From: Nannocystis bainbridge
GTDB taxonomy: Bacteria; Myxococcota_A; Polyangia; Nannocystales; Nannocystaceae
Reading direction: 5' to 3'
DNA: 64,000 bases
NCBI RefSeq assembly: GCF_028368995.1
Contig: NZ_JAQNDL010000003.1
Location: forward strand, 248,001-312,000
Shown: piece after piece, positions 1-10,000 of the stretch
Layout of the letters: each line of letters begins with the position of its first letter
Numbering within the stretch: the first letter of the stretch is position 1
Translations under genes and position numbers: made by a program
Notes under the pieces: model-generated
The model's database searches: none
What the model was told of the DNA's origin: nothing
Seen by the model: only the letters and a program-made list of their open reading frames with translations

Positions 1-879
1 AATTATCGTCGCTTCACCCTGCTTGCCTGCGCCCTCGCGCTCGCCTGCGTGCCCAAGGGGCCAGGCGGCGACGACACCACCGCGGCGACCTCCGAGACCT
101 CCGAGACCTCCGAGACCTCGTCGGCCACCACCACCCTTACCACCACCACCATCACCACGACGGCCCCCACGACCACCGACGCCACCACCGAGACCACCGG
201 CGGCCCCGAAGCCATGTGTGAAGTCGATGGCAGCGAGAACTACCCCGACGAGGGCATGTTCGCCGTCTTCCCCGAGGGCGACGTCGACGAGCCCTGCACC
301 CTCGCCAGCGCGCTCGAGGTCGGCAGCGCGCTCGAGCTGACCCTGCAATGCCCCGACTTCGCCGCCCAGTTCGGCGGCGATTTTGTGGTCCGCATCGAGC
401 ACGGCCCGCGGCCCCAGCCCTCGCCGCCGGCGGGCAGCATCCTCGACGTGTTCGCCACCGGCTTCGACCCCGGCTATCCCTTCACCAGCCACGCCTGGCT
501 GTCGCTGCGCCACGACGGCGCCTTGCTGTACGCGGTCACCCAGGGCGAGGCGCTGCTGTCCGAGGTCGGCGACCCCGCGGCCTACGAGCCCTTCACGTTC
601 ACCCGCCTCGACGACTGCCCCTTCGTCGACGGCGTCGACACCGGCGTCGTCGACGCCACCCTGCTCTGCCAGACCATCGCCCGCGCGCACCTGCAGGTGC
701 TCGTGGGCGGCGACGAGGCGCTCGTGATGTCCGAGGGCGAGACGACCACCGTGCTCGCCGACGCCGTCCCCTACGCCATCGACCTCGTCGCCCTGCGTCG
801 CCTCAAGGACTGCTACATCGAGCCGCCCGCCGACGACTTCCCCCGCTACGACTTCGCCATCGCCGCCCAGGCCGAGTGA
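1..879 (+). CDS. Lipoprotein of unknown function, 5'-truncated by the window
   Basis: The reading frame is open from base 1 and ends with TGA at 877-879, so the true start lies just upstream. The first 16 codons read NYRRFTLLACALALAC, the end of a lipoprotein signal peptide with a clear LALAC lipobox. A Thr-rich linker follows (about bases 70-195), then about 210 residues with spaced cysteines and no fold I recognise. The protein is therefore expected to be lipid-anchored with its globular part held away from the membrane by the linker. An internal GTG at 49 lies after the lipobox cysteine and is not a sensible start. The function is unknown. Confidence 0.75.
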   Translation, partial: NYRRFTLLACALALACVPKGPGGDDTTAATSETSETSETSSATTTLTTTTITTTAPTTTDATTETTGGPEAMCEVDGSENYPDEGMFAVFPEGDVDEPCTLASALEVGSALELTLQCPDFAAQFGGDFVVRIEHGPRPQPSPPAGSILDVFATGFDPGYPFTSHAWLSLRHDGALLYAVTQGEALLSEVGDPAAYEPFTFTRLDDCPFVDGVDTGVVDATLLCQTIARAHLQVLVGGDEALVMSEGETTTVLADAVPYAIDLVALRRLKDCYIEPPADDFPRYDFAIAAQAE

Positions 880-909
880 CCGCGCGGCGCCGCGGCGCCC
901 TCGTCATCA

Positions 910-1012
910 CCTGTCCCTTCGGCCATGCCCCGCGCGCGCCGGAGCGGACCTGTCCGTTGGGACATCCTCACGACCTGTCGTTTACGACATGCCCCGCGGG
1001 GCATGTCCGAAG
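910..1012. repeat. 14-bp-period hairpin repeat array (array 1)
   Basis: Units such as CCTGTCCCTTCGGC (910), CATGCCCC (924), CCTGTCCGTTGGGA (949), CCTGTCGTTTACGA (974), CATGCCCCGCGGGG (988) and CATGTCCGAAG (1002) follow one another at 14-base steps, with two imperfect spacers (25 and 11). Each pairs with the start of the next (TGTCC-GTTG-GGACA, TGTCG-TTTA-CGACA, ATGCCCC-GC-GGGGCAT), giving a row of small hairpins. It lies in the 312-base gap between two co-directional lipoprotein genes; the rest of that gap (1013-1191) is less G+C-rich and presumably carries the promoter of the next gene, although no clear element is visible. Confidence 0.8.
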
Positions 1013-1191
1013 CGCCATTCATTCCAGGATCCGGTCAGCCGTCCGAATTTTGAAAATGAAAGCCAAAGTTGATGCTACCTCACGCATCCCCTACCAGCCT
1101 ACCCGCCCCGGCCCGTTGACCCGTCTTTTTGAAAACTGATATCAACAGCTCGAACGCGAAACCGTGCACCCCTTCGCGTCCGGGGCCCCTC

Positions 1192-2883
1192 ATGATCGTC
1201 CGTTCGACCACCGTCCTCCTCACTGCTGTCGTCTCGCTCGCCGCCTGCGGCGACGACGGGTCCACCAGCGCCAGCGACACCGCGGGCACCACCGACACGA
1301 CGGGCACCACCGACACGACCGGCACCACGGTCACCCCCGGCACCACCGACGACGATCCGACGACGGTCGCGCCGACCACGACCTCGGTCGACACCACCGG
1401 CCCGGACACCACCACTCAGCCGGTCACCTCCACGACCGACGACACCACCACGACCGACGGCACCACCACGCTCGACACCACGAGCGACACCACCACGCTC
1501 GACACCACGAGCGACACCACCGACACCACCGGCGACACCTCGACCTCGACCGGCGCCGTCGACGAGACCCCGCCTTCCGTGACCCTCGCGCGTCCGTTCG
1601 ACAACGTCTACGTGGCCAGTCGGCGGCTCATCCTCACCGGCGAGGCCAGCGACGACCTCGAGGTCGTCGCCGTCGAGCTCGTCGTCAACGGCGAGGCCCC
1701 GGTCGCGCTCCCGATCGGGCCCGGGCCGGTGCTCGAGTTCAGCGCCGACGTCCGCCTCCGCCGCGGCTGGAACTCCCTGCAGTTGATCGCCCGCGACGCG
1801 GCCGACAACACCGGCAGCAGCACGCGCCACGTCCACCTCGGCGTGCCGGTGGCCGCCGGCGGGGCCCACTCGCTCGCGGTCGTCGACGGCGCGGCCTGGG
1901 GCTTCGGCCGCAACAACGAGGGCCAGCTCGGCGCCGGCGACCTCGTCGATCACCACCTCCCCACCGCGATGATGGGCCTCGACGACGCGGTCTCGCTGTC
2001 GGCCAACCTCAACCACTCGCTGGCGGTCCTGCCCGACGGCAGCGTCAAGGTCTGGGGCCGCAACGACGAGGGCCAGCTCGGCCAGCCGCCCCCCGTCGAC
2101 GTCGCGGTCCCGGCGACCCTCGCCGGCCTGCCCGAGGTCGTGCTCGTCGCCGCCGGCCAGCGCCACAGCCTCGCGCTCACCGAGGACGGCCACGTGTGGT
2201 CGTTCGGCTTCAACAACGCCGGCCAGCTCGGCCGCGCCGGCGACTCGCTGCCCGCCGTCGTGCCCGGCCTCGAGGACATCGTCGCCATCGCCGCCGGCGG
2301 CACCTACTCCGCCGCGGTCGACGGCACCGGCGTCGTGTGGGCGTGGGGCAACAACACCGACGGCCAGCTCGGCGACGGCATGACCGTCGACTCACCTGTC
2401 CCCAAGGCCATCTCGATGGTCGACGCCGTGGCCGTCGCCGCCGGCAAGGCCCACACCCTCGCCGTCGCGCCGCTCGGCAGCCTGGCCGCCTGCGGCCTCA
2501 ACGTGTCCGGCCAGCTCGGCGACGGCCTCAGCGCCGACAACGTCCTGCTGCCGGTCGCCGTGCCCGAGTTCGCCGACCTCCTGACCGTCGCCGCCTCCGG
2601 CAACCTGTCGCTCGCGCTCGCCGGCGACGCCCAGCTGTGGGCCTGGGGCCAGAATTTCTCCGGCCAGCTCGGCCTCGGCGACAACGCCGATCGCCCCGCG
2701 CCGACGATCGTGCCCGGCCTGCCGCCCGTGCGGGCGATCGCCGCCGGCCTCGCCCACACCGTCGTGTTCGACGAGAACGGCGGCGTCTGGGCCTGGGGCC
2801 TCAACTCGTTCGGCCAGCTCGGCAAGGGCGACGCCGGCAACCCGACCAACAGCGCCGTGCCGCTGCAGGTCGCCCTGCCCTGA
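1192..2883 (+). CDS. RCC1-repeat beta-propeller lipoprotein
   Basis: 563 residues from ATG 1192. The frame is open further upstream to a TTG at 1129, but ATG 1192 opens directly onto a signal peptide ending in the lipobox SLAAC, so it is preferred. After the cysteine comes a Thr/Asp-rich linker of about 100 residues, then an Ig-like segment (about 125-225), then seven RCC1-type repeats carrying the family signature [N/G]xxGQLG (for example NNEGQLGAG, NDEGQLGQP, NNAGQLGRA, NTDGQLGDG, NVSGQLGDG, NFSGQLGLG, NSFGQLGKG). Seven blades make one closed RCC1-like propeller. In bacteria such exported propellers are presumed binding modules; no ligand can be read from the sequence. Confidence 0.9.
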   Translation: MIVRSTTVLLTAVVSLAACGDDGSTSASDTAGTTDTTGTTDTTGTTVTPGTTDDDPTTVAPTTTSVDTTGPDTTTQPVTSTTDDTTTTDGTTTLDTTSDTTTLDTTSDTTDTTGDTSTSTGAVDETPPSVTLARPFDNVYVASRRLILTGEASDDLEVVAVELVVNGEAPVALPIGPGPVLEFSADVRLRRGWNSLQLIARDAADNTGSSTRHVHLGVPVAAGGAHSLAVVDGAAWGFGRNNEGQLGAGDLVDHHLPTAMMGLDDAVSLSANLNHSLAVLPDGSVKVWGRNDEGQLGQPPPVDVAVPATLAGLPEVVLVAAGQRHSLALTEDGHVWSFGFNNAGQLGRAGDSLPAVVPGLEDIVAIAAGGTYSAAVDGTGVVWAWGNNTDGQLGDGMTVDSPVPKAISMVDAVAVAAGKAHTLAVAPLGSLAACGLNVSGQLGDGLSADNVLLPVAVPEFADLLTVAASGNLSLALAGDAQLWAWGQNFSGQLGLGDNADRPAPTIVPGLPPVRAIAAGLAHTVVFDENGGVWAWGLNSFGQLGKGDAGNPTNSAVPLQVALP

Positions 2884-3020
2884 TCCGCCGCCGCGGCGCG
2901 AGGCCGGCGGGTCACCGCCGGCCTGCTCCCGTCTCGCCGCGACCACCGGCCGATGCACGCCTCTGCGAGGTCGCGGCCCCGCGCTCCGCGATCGAGCCGA
3001 GCGCGACGCCGCCGTCTCTG

Positions 3021-3111
3021 CCACATGTCCCGAAGCACAGATGCACGAATCTCCGCCAGCTCCGCATTCGTGCATACGCCACAGTAGGCGCGAGTAAGGC
3101 GAATCGCCTAC
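3021..3111. repeat. Two inverted repeats in a 465-base intergenic gap
   Basis: A perfect 10-base inverted repeat (ATGCACGAAT at 3041-3050, ATTCGTGCAT at 3066-3075, 15-base loop) is followed at once by a second one (GTAGGCG at 3084-3090, CGCCTAC at 3105-3111, with an inner AGGCG/CGCCT pairing). They are preceded by one CATGTCCCGAAGCA unit at about 3024 of the 14-bp family. Neither stem is followed by a T-run, so they are not obvious terminators; a structured RNA or a small mobile repeat is possible. The remainder of 2884-3348 holds another weak unit near 3205 (GGTCTTTTGGGACAT) and nothing else I can support. Confidence 0.55.
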
Positions 3112-3348
3112 ACGCACCCCGGAATGCGGCGCGCAAATGCCACTGGGCCGCTCTGGCCTCACCGCGTTGCCTCGCGGCCTCACCAGACCGCACGCCCCGA
3201 ATAGACATAGGTCTTTTGGGACATATTCTCGCTCGTGATCGCCAAGAGCGGCGTTCTGCGGCCCGCGCGATCGCCGGGGCGCGCCCACGCCCGCGGCGCC
3301 GGGTGCACGCCCGGCGACGGCCGCGTCCTGGATGATATAGATGCAAGC

Positions 3349-3975
3349 ATGCACAACACCCCGCGCATTCTCGCCCTCCTCGCCCTCCTCGCCCCCGTCG
3401 CCTGCGACGTCGACGACGACACCGCGAACGCCGTCGGCGAGGGCGTCATCGGCATCGGCATCGAATCGACCGAGTTCGCCGAGCTCGACATCGACGAGCT
3501 GACCGACGCGACCGACCCCTCGTTCGCCTGCAGCGACGCCGGCTGGAACTCGTCGTGGGCCACGCTCGAGGACCAGGTGCTCACCCTCGTCAACCAGAAG
3601 CGCGCCGCGGGGGCGGTCTGCGGCGGCGTCACCAAGCCGCCGGTCCCGGCCCTCACCGCCCAGGCCCAGCTGCGCTGCGCCGCCCGCAACCACTCGAAGG
3701 ACATGGGCGACAACAACTTCTTCAGCCACACCGGCTCGAACGGCTCGGCCTTCAGCGCGCGGATCACCGCCGCCGGCTACGTGTGGAAGGCCGCCGGCGA
3801 GAACATCGCCGCCGGCTACGCCACCGCCGCCGCGGTCGTCAACGGCTGGATGACCAGCACCGGCCACTGCAACAACATCATGAACGGCAACTACAAGCAC
3901 CTCGGCATCGGCTACTACAACGCCCCGAGCTCGACCTACAAGCACTACTGGACGCAGGACTTCGGCAAGAACTGA
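3349..3975 (+). CDS. CAP-domain (SCP/PR-1-like) lipoprotein
   Basis: 208 residues from ATG 3349, which opens on MHNTPRILALLALLAPVAC, a short lipoprotein signal peptide; an in-frame upstream extension to 3235 is Pro/Arg-rich and unlikely. After an acidic linker the CAP domain occupies about residues 75-208. Its hallmarks are visible: the helix with NHSKDMGDNNFFSHTG, the AGENIAAGY motif, and WMTSTGHCNNIMNGNYKHLG with the second histidine. These are the residues that line the CAP cavity and can bind a metal ion. Bacterial CAP proteins are exported, and their biochemical role is mostly unknown. The gene stands alone between the RCC1 lipoprotein and a convergent phosphoesterase. Confidence 0.9.
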   Translation: MHNTPRILALLALLAPVACDVDDDTANAVGEGVIGIGIESTEFAELDIDELTDATDPSFACSDAGWNSSWATLEDQVLTLVNQKRAAGAVCGGVTKPPVPALTAQAQLRCAARNHSKDMGDNNFFSHTGSNGSAFSARITAAGYVWKAAGENIAAGYATAAAVVNGWMTSTGHCNNIMNGNYKHLGIGYYNAPSSTYKHYWTQDFGKN

Positions 3976-4053
3976 GCCCGCCGCGGTCCGCTCTCGGGGC
4001 ATCGCCGTCCACCCGGTGGATCGGCGGTGCCCTCATTCGTCGCCGCGCCGCCC

Positions 4054-5295
4054 TCAGCCGACGTCGAGCTCGATCGTGAAGGTCTGATCGGACCCGGTGA
4101 GGTACTGGTCGTACCACGGCGAATAGGTGCGGACGTGCATCGTCCGCCCGTCGGGCTCGAGCTCGAGCAGGCGCAGGTAACCCTCGCCGCCGAGGTCGCG
4201 GTGCTGATAGTTGGAGAGCATCTGGTGCACCACCCGGCCGTGGTCGTTGACGCTGGCCAGGTAGCCGGAGCCGTCGCCGAGCACGTGGCCGTTGAGCGTG
4301 AGCACGAAGCGGTGCTGGCGGACCAGCTTCTGCCACAGCTCCTCGCCGTCGTTGACCCCGCCCGCCGTGCCGTAGCCGTGCGGGTTGTAGGCCTGCGGGT
4401 GCGCGCTGTCGTTGTGATCGTAGCGGCGGTCGTTGTGGTTGAGGTACGCGTGGGTGACGAGGATCCCGAGCCGCTCCGGGTACAGCGACATCACGTCGTT
4501 GGCCCACGCGATCACCTCGTCGCGCGGGCCCCACTCGAGCAGCAGCGCGACCCATTCGTGGCCCGCGGCGTCGAACAGGTGGAACGTGTTGTCCAGCTTG
4601 CCCGCCTCGTACGACCCGCCGAAGCTAGGCATCAGCTCGCTGTCGTCGAACGAGAACCACTTGTTGAGCAGCGTCTCGCGCGTCGAGGCGTTGCCGTGCG
4701 GCCCGTAGTCGTGGTTGCCGGGGACCACCCCATACGGCACCAGCCCGTCGAGTTCGGCCATCGCCGCGCTGGCCCGCTTCCACTCCGAATCGACGTTGTT
4801 GTGGACCATGTCGCCGAGGTGAAACGCGAAGACGATGTTGCGCTCCACCGCCTTGCGGGCGATCCATTTGGTCTGGGTCGAGAACACGCTGGGGTAGCGC
4901 AGCGAGTAGTACTGCGTATCCGGCAGGACCGCGAAGGTCGTCGAGCCCTCGACGAACAGCGGCAGCGACGGCGGCCCCGGCGGCCCCGGCGGCGGCTCGG
5001 GCTTCGGCTCGCCCGGCGGCAGCGGCCCGTCCGGCATCGTGTTCAGCGAGCAGCCGGCCTTGACCTGGCTGACGAACTCCGCGTCGCGCGTGCTGACCAG
5101 GTCGGCGTCGACCTCATGGTTCGGCCACACCTCGCACGCGCCGCGCGGATCGTCCGCGTCGCCGCCCTCCTCGCCCTCCTCGTCCATCAGCGCCGGCGAA
5201 CCACCGGGATAGTCCTGAAGCATGTCCTGACACGCGACGAGCGACAGGGCGGCGGTGACGAGGCCGAGGTACCCGCGACGAGGAGCATCCACCAT
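4054..5295 (-). CDS. Exported calcineurin-like metallophosphoesterase
   Basis: 413 residues starting at ATG 5295-5293; the N-terminus ends in the lipobox SLVAC near residue 22, so it is probably a lipoprotein. A Pro/Gly-rich stretch separates it from the catalytic domain (about 120-400). The metal-ligand motifs of the family appear in order: VLPDTQYYS, FHLGDMVHN, GVVPGNHDYG, LVTHAYLNHNDRR and LNGHVLGDG. The last would usually read GHxH; here the second histidine is replaced, which may alter one metal ligand. The substrate is unknown: secreted members of this superfamily act on nucleotides, phosphoproteins or phospholipids. It is convergent with the CAP gene. Confidence 0.85.
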   Translation of the reverse strand: MVDAPRRGYLGLVTAALSLVACQDMLQDYPGGSPALMDEEGEEGGDADDPRGACEVWPNHEVDADLVSTRDAEFVSQVKAGCSLNTMPDGPLPPGEPKPEPPPGPPGPPSLPLFVEGSTTFAVLPDTQYYSLRYPSVFSTQTKWIARKAVERNIVFAFHLGDMVHNNVDSEWKRASAAMAELDGLVPYGVVPGNHDYGPHGNASTRETLLNKWFSFDDSELMPSFGGSYEAGKLDNTFHLFDAAGHEWVALLLEWGPRDEVIAWANDVMSLYPERLGILVTHAYLNHNDRRYDHNDSAHPQAYNPHGYGTAGGVNDGEELWQKLVRQHRFVLTLNGHVLGDGSGYLASVNDHGRVVHQMLSNYQHRDLGGEGYLRLLELEPDGRTMHVRTYSPWYDQYLTGSDQTFTIELDVG

Positions 5296-5638
5296 GTCCC
5301 GATCGTACCGGCAACGCCGCCCGCTCCGCCGCGCGTCCGCTGGGATTCACGCCCTCACGCCTCGCAGACACGCTGTCTCGCGCGACAGGTTACTGTCACG
5401 AGAGGTGCTCGCCGCGGCGATCCTGCGCGACGTCGGCGAGCGTGCGTCGCGACGATCGCCGCGATCGGCGAGCGCTCCCCTCGGCGCTCGTCGACGAAAT
5501 TCTCTCGCGCCCCTCGCTGCCTGACCGCGACGAAAGACGCCGCAGACTGTCTGCATCGATTCGGCGCAGCCGAGGTCGTGCATCGGAGATCTGCGCTCCC
5601 GCCTCGCCGACCGGGCGCTTGCAGCGCCAGCGCGGAAA
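5296..5638. other. 343-base gap with two small hairpins
   Basis: This gap separates the co-directional MscS gene and phosphoesterase gene. It contains AGACA-CGC-TGTCT (5366-5378) and GACAG-GTTA-CTGTC (5384-5397), which look like a degenerate copy of the 14-bp-period hairpin family (GCTGTCTCGCGCGA then CAG). No coding region is supported; open frames here are compositionally unlike the genes around them. Confidence 0.4.
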
Positions 5639-6763
5639 TCAGCTCGCCGGGCTCGCCGGCTCGGTCGGGTTCGCGGGCAAGCCCTCCTCCGGCGGCACCA
5701 CGTAGAGCGTGCGGCTGGGGAACGCGAACTCGTAGCCGAGCCCTCGCATCTCGCGGAGCAGCTCGAGCAGCAGCTGCTGGTGGAGCGCGACGAACACCGA
5801 ATAATCGGCGGTGGTCACCCAGTACACGACCTCGTATTCGATCGCCGATTCGCCGAGGTTGACCAGCGCGGCGCGGTCGAGGCGGACGTGCTCGCGCCGC
5901 TCGACGGCCGCGCGCAGCAGGTCGGGCAGCCGCTCGAGCAGCTCCTGCGGCGTGGTGTAGACGACGCCGATGCGCAGCACGACCCGCCGCTCCTGCATGC
6001 GGGTGAAGTTCTGGATCCGGCTCGACAGCAGGTCGTTGTTCGAGAGCACCAGCTCCTCGCCGCCAGAGGCCGCGAGCACGGTGCTGCGCATCCCGATCCG
6101 CCGCACCGTGCCCGACAGCTGGCCGACCTGGATCGAGTCGCCGGGGGCGAACGGCTTGTCGACGATGATCGAGACCGACGCGAGGATGTCGCTCAGGACC
6201 TTCTGCACCGCCAGCGCGATCGCCACGCCGCCGATGCCGAGGCCGGCCACCAGCGCCGTGATGTCGATGCCCATCGCCGACAGCGCCACCAGCATCACGA
6301 TCGACCAAACGATCACCAGCCCGACCAGGCGCAGCAGCGCCTGGGCGATCGGGGTGACCTGCGGCGACGCGCCCTCGGCGTGCACGTGGCGCGCGAACCG
6401 GCGGTCGACCAGATAGCGCACGATCGTGCTGGCCCAGATCCCGCCCTGGACCATCCCGCCGATGATCAGCGCCACGTGGATCCGGTGGTCCCACCGCTCC
6501 GGCAGGTCGAGCGTCACCGACGCCAGGCGCATGCCGATCAGCGTGAAGAACCACCCGCGCGTGCGCTCGATCAAGGACGCGAGCGTGTCGTCGACGTCCG
6601 ACTCCGTCCGCACCGCGTGCTTGCGCAGCCGCCGGGTCGCCACCCGCCGCACCAGCATCAGCGTCGGCGTCAGCGCCACCAGGATCACCGCCGCGGCCAG
6701 CCACTGCAGGCCCGTAATTCCCAGCCAGGTCCGCTCCAAAAGCGATTCGACAGCCTCTACCAT
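5639..6763 (-). CDS. MscS-family mechanosensitive ion channel
   Basis: 374 residues from ATG 6763-6761. Three to four hydrophobic segments fill the N-terminal half (near residues 18-38, 85-105, 115-135 and 155-180). The pore helix and following beta domain show the family pattern: GLGIGGVAIALAVQKVLSDI, then DKPFAPGDSIQVG, then RIGMRSTVL and a LSNNDLLSSRIQNF segment. This matches small MscS channels of about 290-380 residues, which open under membrane tension to release solutes during osmotic downshock. The C-terminal domain ends in VPPEEG and a short Pro-rich tail. The divergent neighbour is the hybrid sensor kinase. Confidence 0.93.
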   Translation of the reverse strand: MVEAVESLLERTWLGITGLQWLAAAVILVALTPTLMLVRRVATRRLRKHAVRTESDVDDTLASLIERTRGWFFTLIGMRLASVTLDLPERWDHRIHVALIIGGMVQGGIWASTIVRYLVDRRFARHVHAEGASPQVTPIAQALLRLVGLVIVWSIVMLVALSAMGIDITALVAGLGIGGVAIALAVQKVLSDILASVSIIVDKPFAPGDSIQVGQLSGTVRRIGMRSTVLAASGGEELVLSNNDLLSSRIQNFTRMQERRVVLRIGVVYTTPQELLERLPDLLRAAVERREHVRLDRAALVNLGESAIEYEVVYWVTTADYSVFVALHQQLLLELLREMRGLGYEFAFPSRTLYVVPPEEGLPANPTEPASPAS

Positions 6764-6831
6764 GGCGCGGCGAGCATAGCCGAATTCGCCGCGCGCGCCA
6801 CGCCTGCGCGCGTGCGTGAAGCGTCAGAGGA

Positions 6832-6876
6832 CATGCCTTTGAGGACATGCCCGAAAGAGCATGCCCGAAGAGACAT
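6832..6876. repeat. 14-bp-period hairpin repeat array (array 2)
   Basis: Three perfectly phased units follow each other: CATGCCTTTGAGGA (6832), CATGCCCGAAAGAG (6846) and CATGCCCGAAGAGA (6860), then CATCCGG. They lie in the 306-base gap between the divergent MscS and sensor-kinase genes, so here the array cannot be a shared terminator. The rest of 6764-7069 is G+C-rich with no recognisable promoter. Confidence 0.8.
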
Positions 6877-7069
6877 CCGGTCTGGCGCCGACTCGGTCTC
6901 CGTATACGGGCCGGCGGGTCGGCGCGGGGCCCTCGTCGCGCGCCGGCGCGGGGTGCGGCGAACCCGCGGGCGCCGATGCGGAGCCCCCGCGCGGCCTCTG
7001 GCGGGGGGCTACGCTGTTTTCGCGAGCGGGACGGAGGAGCCGGCGGCGCTCACGTATCCTTGTCCCGCC

Positions 7070-10000
7070 GTGATCCCGGGGACAGAGCTGGCGGAGCTGC
7101 TCGACGACGGCCTGCTGGTCGTGTCCCACACCGGCGAGGTGCGCTCCGCCAACCCCGCGGCCGAGCGCATGCTCGGGGCGGAGCGGTCGGCGTTGCTCGG
7201 GCGCGACCTGGCGTCGCTGCTGCCCGGGGCGCCCGAGGGCGCGCTGCACGACGCCTGCGCCGGCGCCCGCGAGTCCAGCCTGCGGGCGACCGACCGCCGC
7301 GGCTTCGGCCTGGCCGTGCGCGTCGTCCCGCGCGCCGCCGACGCGTGGGTGTTCCTGCGCGGCGAGGTCGACCCCACGCCCGCGCCGATCACCAACGCCG
7401 ACGTCGTGCGCACCATCCTCGACCACGCGCCGGTGGTCCTGTTCGCCGTCGACGCCGACGCGACCATCACCCTGAGCGAGGGTCACGGCCTCGCCATGCT
7501 CGGCCGCGCCCCCGGGGCCAACGTCGGCCGCTCGTGCTGGGACGCCTACCACGACGTGCCGTGGATCCTGGACAGCGTCCGCAAGGCCCTCGCCGGCGAG
7601 CCGGTCACGATCGTCGGCGAGCTGCGCGGCCGCGTGTTCGACGTCCACTACGCCCCGGTCCGCGAGGGCGCCGGCGACGTCACCGGCGTGCTCGGCGTGG
7701 CCCTCGACGTCACCGAGCGCGAGCGGGCGATGGAGAAGCTGGCCTCGCAGCGCTCGGTCCTCAAGTACCTGCTCGCCAACGTGCCGCAGGCGATCTTCTG
7801 GAAGGACCGCCAGTGCCGGTTCCTCGGCTGCAACCAGAAGTTCCTCGAGCACACCGGCCTGACCGACGAGCGCCAGCTGCTCGGCAAGACCGACCACGAC
7901 ATCTGGGCCAGCCCCGAGGAGTCCGATTTCTTCCGCCTGATGGACGAGCGGGTCATGTCGAGCGGCGTGCCGATCCTCGACATCGAGGAGCCGCTGCGCC
8001 GCCCCGACGGCCGCCAGACCTTCATCCTCACCAGCAAGGTCCCGCTCCGCGACGACGCCGGCCAGGTCACCGGGCTCCTCGGTATCTACGTCGACATCAC
8101 CGAGCGCAAGCGCATCGAGCTCGAGAGCCAGCGCGCCAAGGAGGCCGCCGACGCGGCGCTGCGAGCCAAGAGCGAGTTCCTCACGGTGATGAGCCACGAG
8201 CTGCGGACCCCGCTCACGCTGATCCTCGGCCCGCTCGAGGCCCTGCTCGCCGACCCGGCCGAGCCGCTCAGCCACGCCGCTCGCGCCTCGCTGTCCCGCA
8301 CGTGGCGTAACGCCGCCCGCCTCGGCCGTCTCGTCGACGACATCCTCGACTATCAAAAGCTCGAGGCCGGCAAGATGAAGGTCGTGTGGGAGCCGGTCGA
8401 CGTCCACGACCTCGTCGAGGACCTCGTCGCCGACGCCGAACCGGCCGCCCGCAGCGCCGGCATCACCCTGCGCCACGACCTCGCGCCCGACGTGCGGACC
8501 GTCCCGCTCGACCCGCGCATGTTCGAGAAGATCGTCCTCAACCTGCTCGGCAACGCCCTCAAGTTCACGCCCGCCGGTGGCACCGTCACCGTCTCGCTCG
8601 AGCGCGCGGACGACGGCCAGCTGCGCCTCGAGGTCGCCGACACCGGCCCCGGCATCGCCCCCGAGGAGCACGAGCGGGTGTTCCAGCGCTTCCAGCAGCT
8701 CGACACCGCGAGCAGCCGCAAGCACGAGGGCCTCGGCCTCGGCCTCGCCATCGTCCGCGAGTTCGCCGAGGCGATGGGCGGCCGCGTGCGCCTGTGCAGC
8801 GAGCTCGGGGACGGCGCCTGCTTCGTCGTCGAGCTGCCGATCGACGCCGACCGCCTGGCCCGGATGGGCCCGCCGCAGACCCGGACCTCGCGCCTCCCGC
8901 TGCCGGTCGAGCCCGCCGCCCTCGAAGCCGTCGAGCCTCCCTCGCCCGCGCCCGGCCGCCCGCGGGTCATCGTCGCCGAGGACAACCCCGACATGCGGGC
9001 CTTCATCGCCGCGGTCCTGCGCCCCGACCACGACATCGTGCTCACCGTCAACGGCGCCGAGGCGCTGGCGGCCGCCCGCGAGCGCCGGCCCGACGTCATC
9101 GTCTCCGACATCATGATGCCGGAGATGGACGGCTACGAGCTCGTCACCCGCCTCAAGCGCGCCCCCGACCTGCGTGACATCCCGGTCATCGTCCTCAGCG
9201 CCAAGGCCAGCCGCGAGGAGACCGTGCGCGGCCTCGAAGTCGGCGCCGACGACTACCTGCCCAAGCCGTTCGCCCCCGCCGAGCTGCGCGCCCGCATCGG
9301 CGCGGCCCTCCGCTTGCACCGCGTCCACCTCGAGATCGTCGCCCAGAAGCAGGAGCTCGAGCAGACCCTGCGGATCCTCGAGGAGACCCAGGACCAACTG
9401 GTACAGTCGAGCAAGATGGCCGCCGTCGGCACCCTCGTGGCCGGCCTGTCGCACGAGCTCAACAATCCGGTCGCTATCATTCGCATGAGCGCGCAGATGC
9501 TGCTGCGCCGCGGCTCGCGCGACCCATTCGTACGCCGCACGCTCGAGCGGATCGAGCGGCACTCGCAGCGCTGCGCCGGCCTGGTCGAGGCGCTGCTGGC
9601 CTACAGTCGCCGCCGCCCGCAGGTCGCCGAGCGCTGCGAGCTCGGCCAGGTGCTCTCGTGGCTGCTGGAGCTCGCCCGCCCCGAGGCCCTGGAGCGAGGG
9701 ATTCGCCTCGTCGCCGAGTTCGTGCCCGAGAAGCTGCCCGCCCTGGTCGTCCACCGCCCCGCGCTCGAGTCCGCGCTGCTGAATGTGATCGGCAACGCCG
9801 CCGACGCCACCGGTCGTGGTGGTATCATCGAGGTCACGGCGCGCGCCGCCACCGGTGACGACGACGTCGAAGGCGCCGAGATCCTCGTCCGCGACAGCGG
9901 CGTCGGCATCGCCCCGCAGGCCCTCCCCCACGTGTTCGAACCGTTTTACACCACCAAAGCCCCGGGCAAGGGCACCGGCCTCGGCCTGCCGATGACGCAG

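Noticed and set aside
5780..7069. Upstream extension of the sensor-kinase frame by 430 codons
   Set aside because: It is antisense to mscS, Arg/His-rich, and crosses repeat array 2. The PAS region begins right at GTG 7070.
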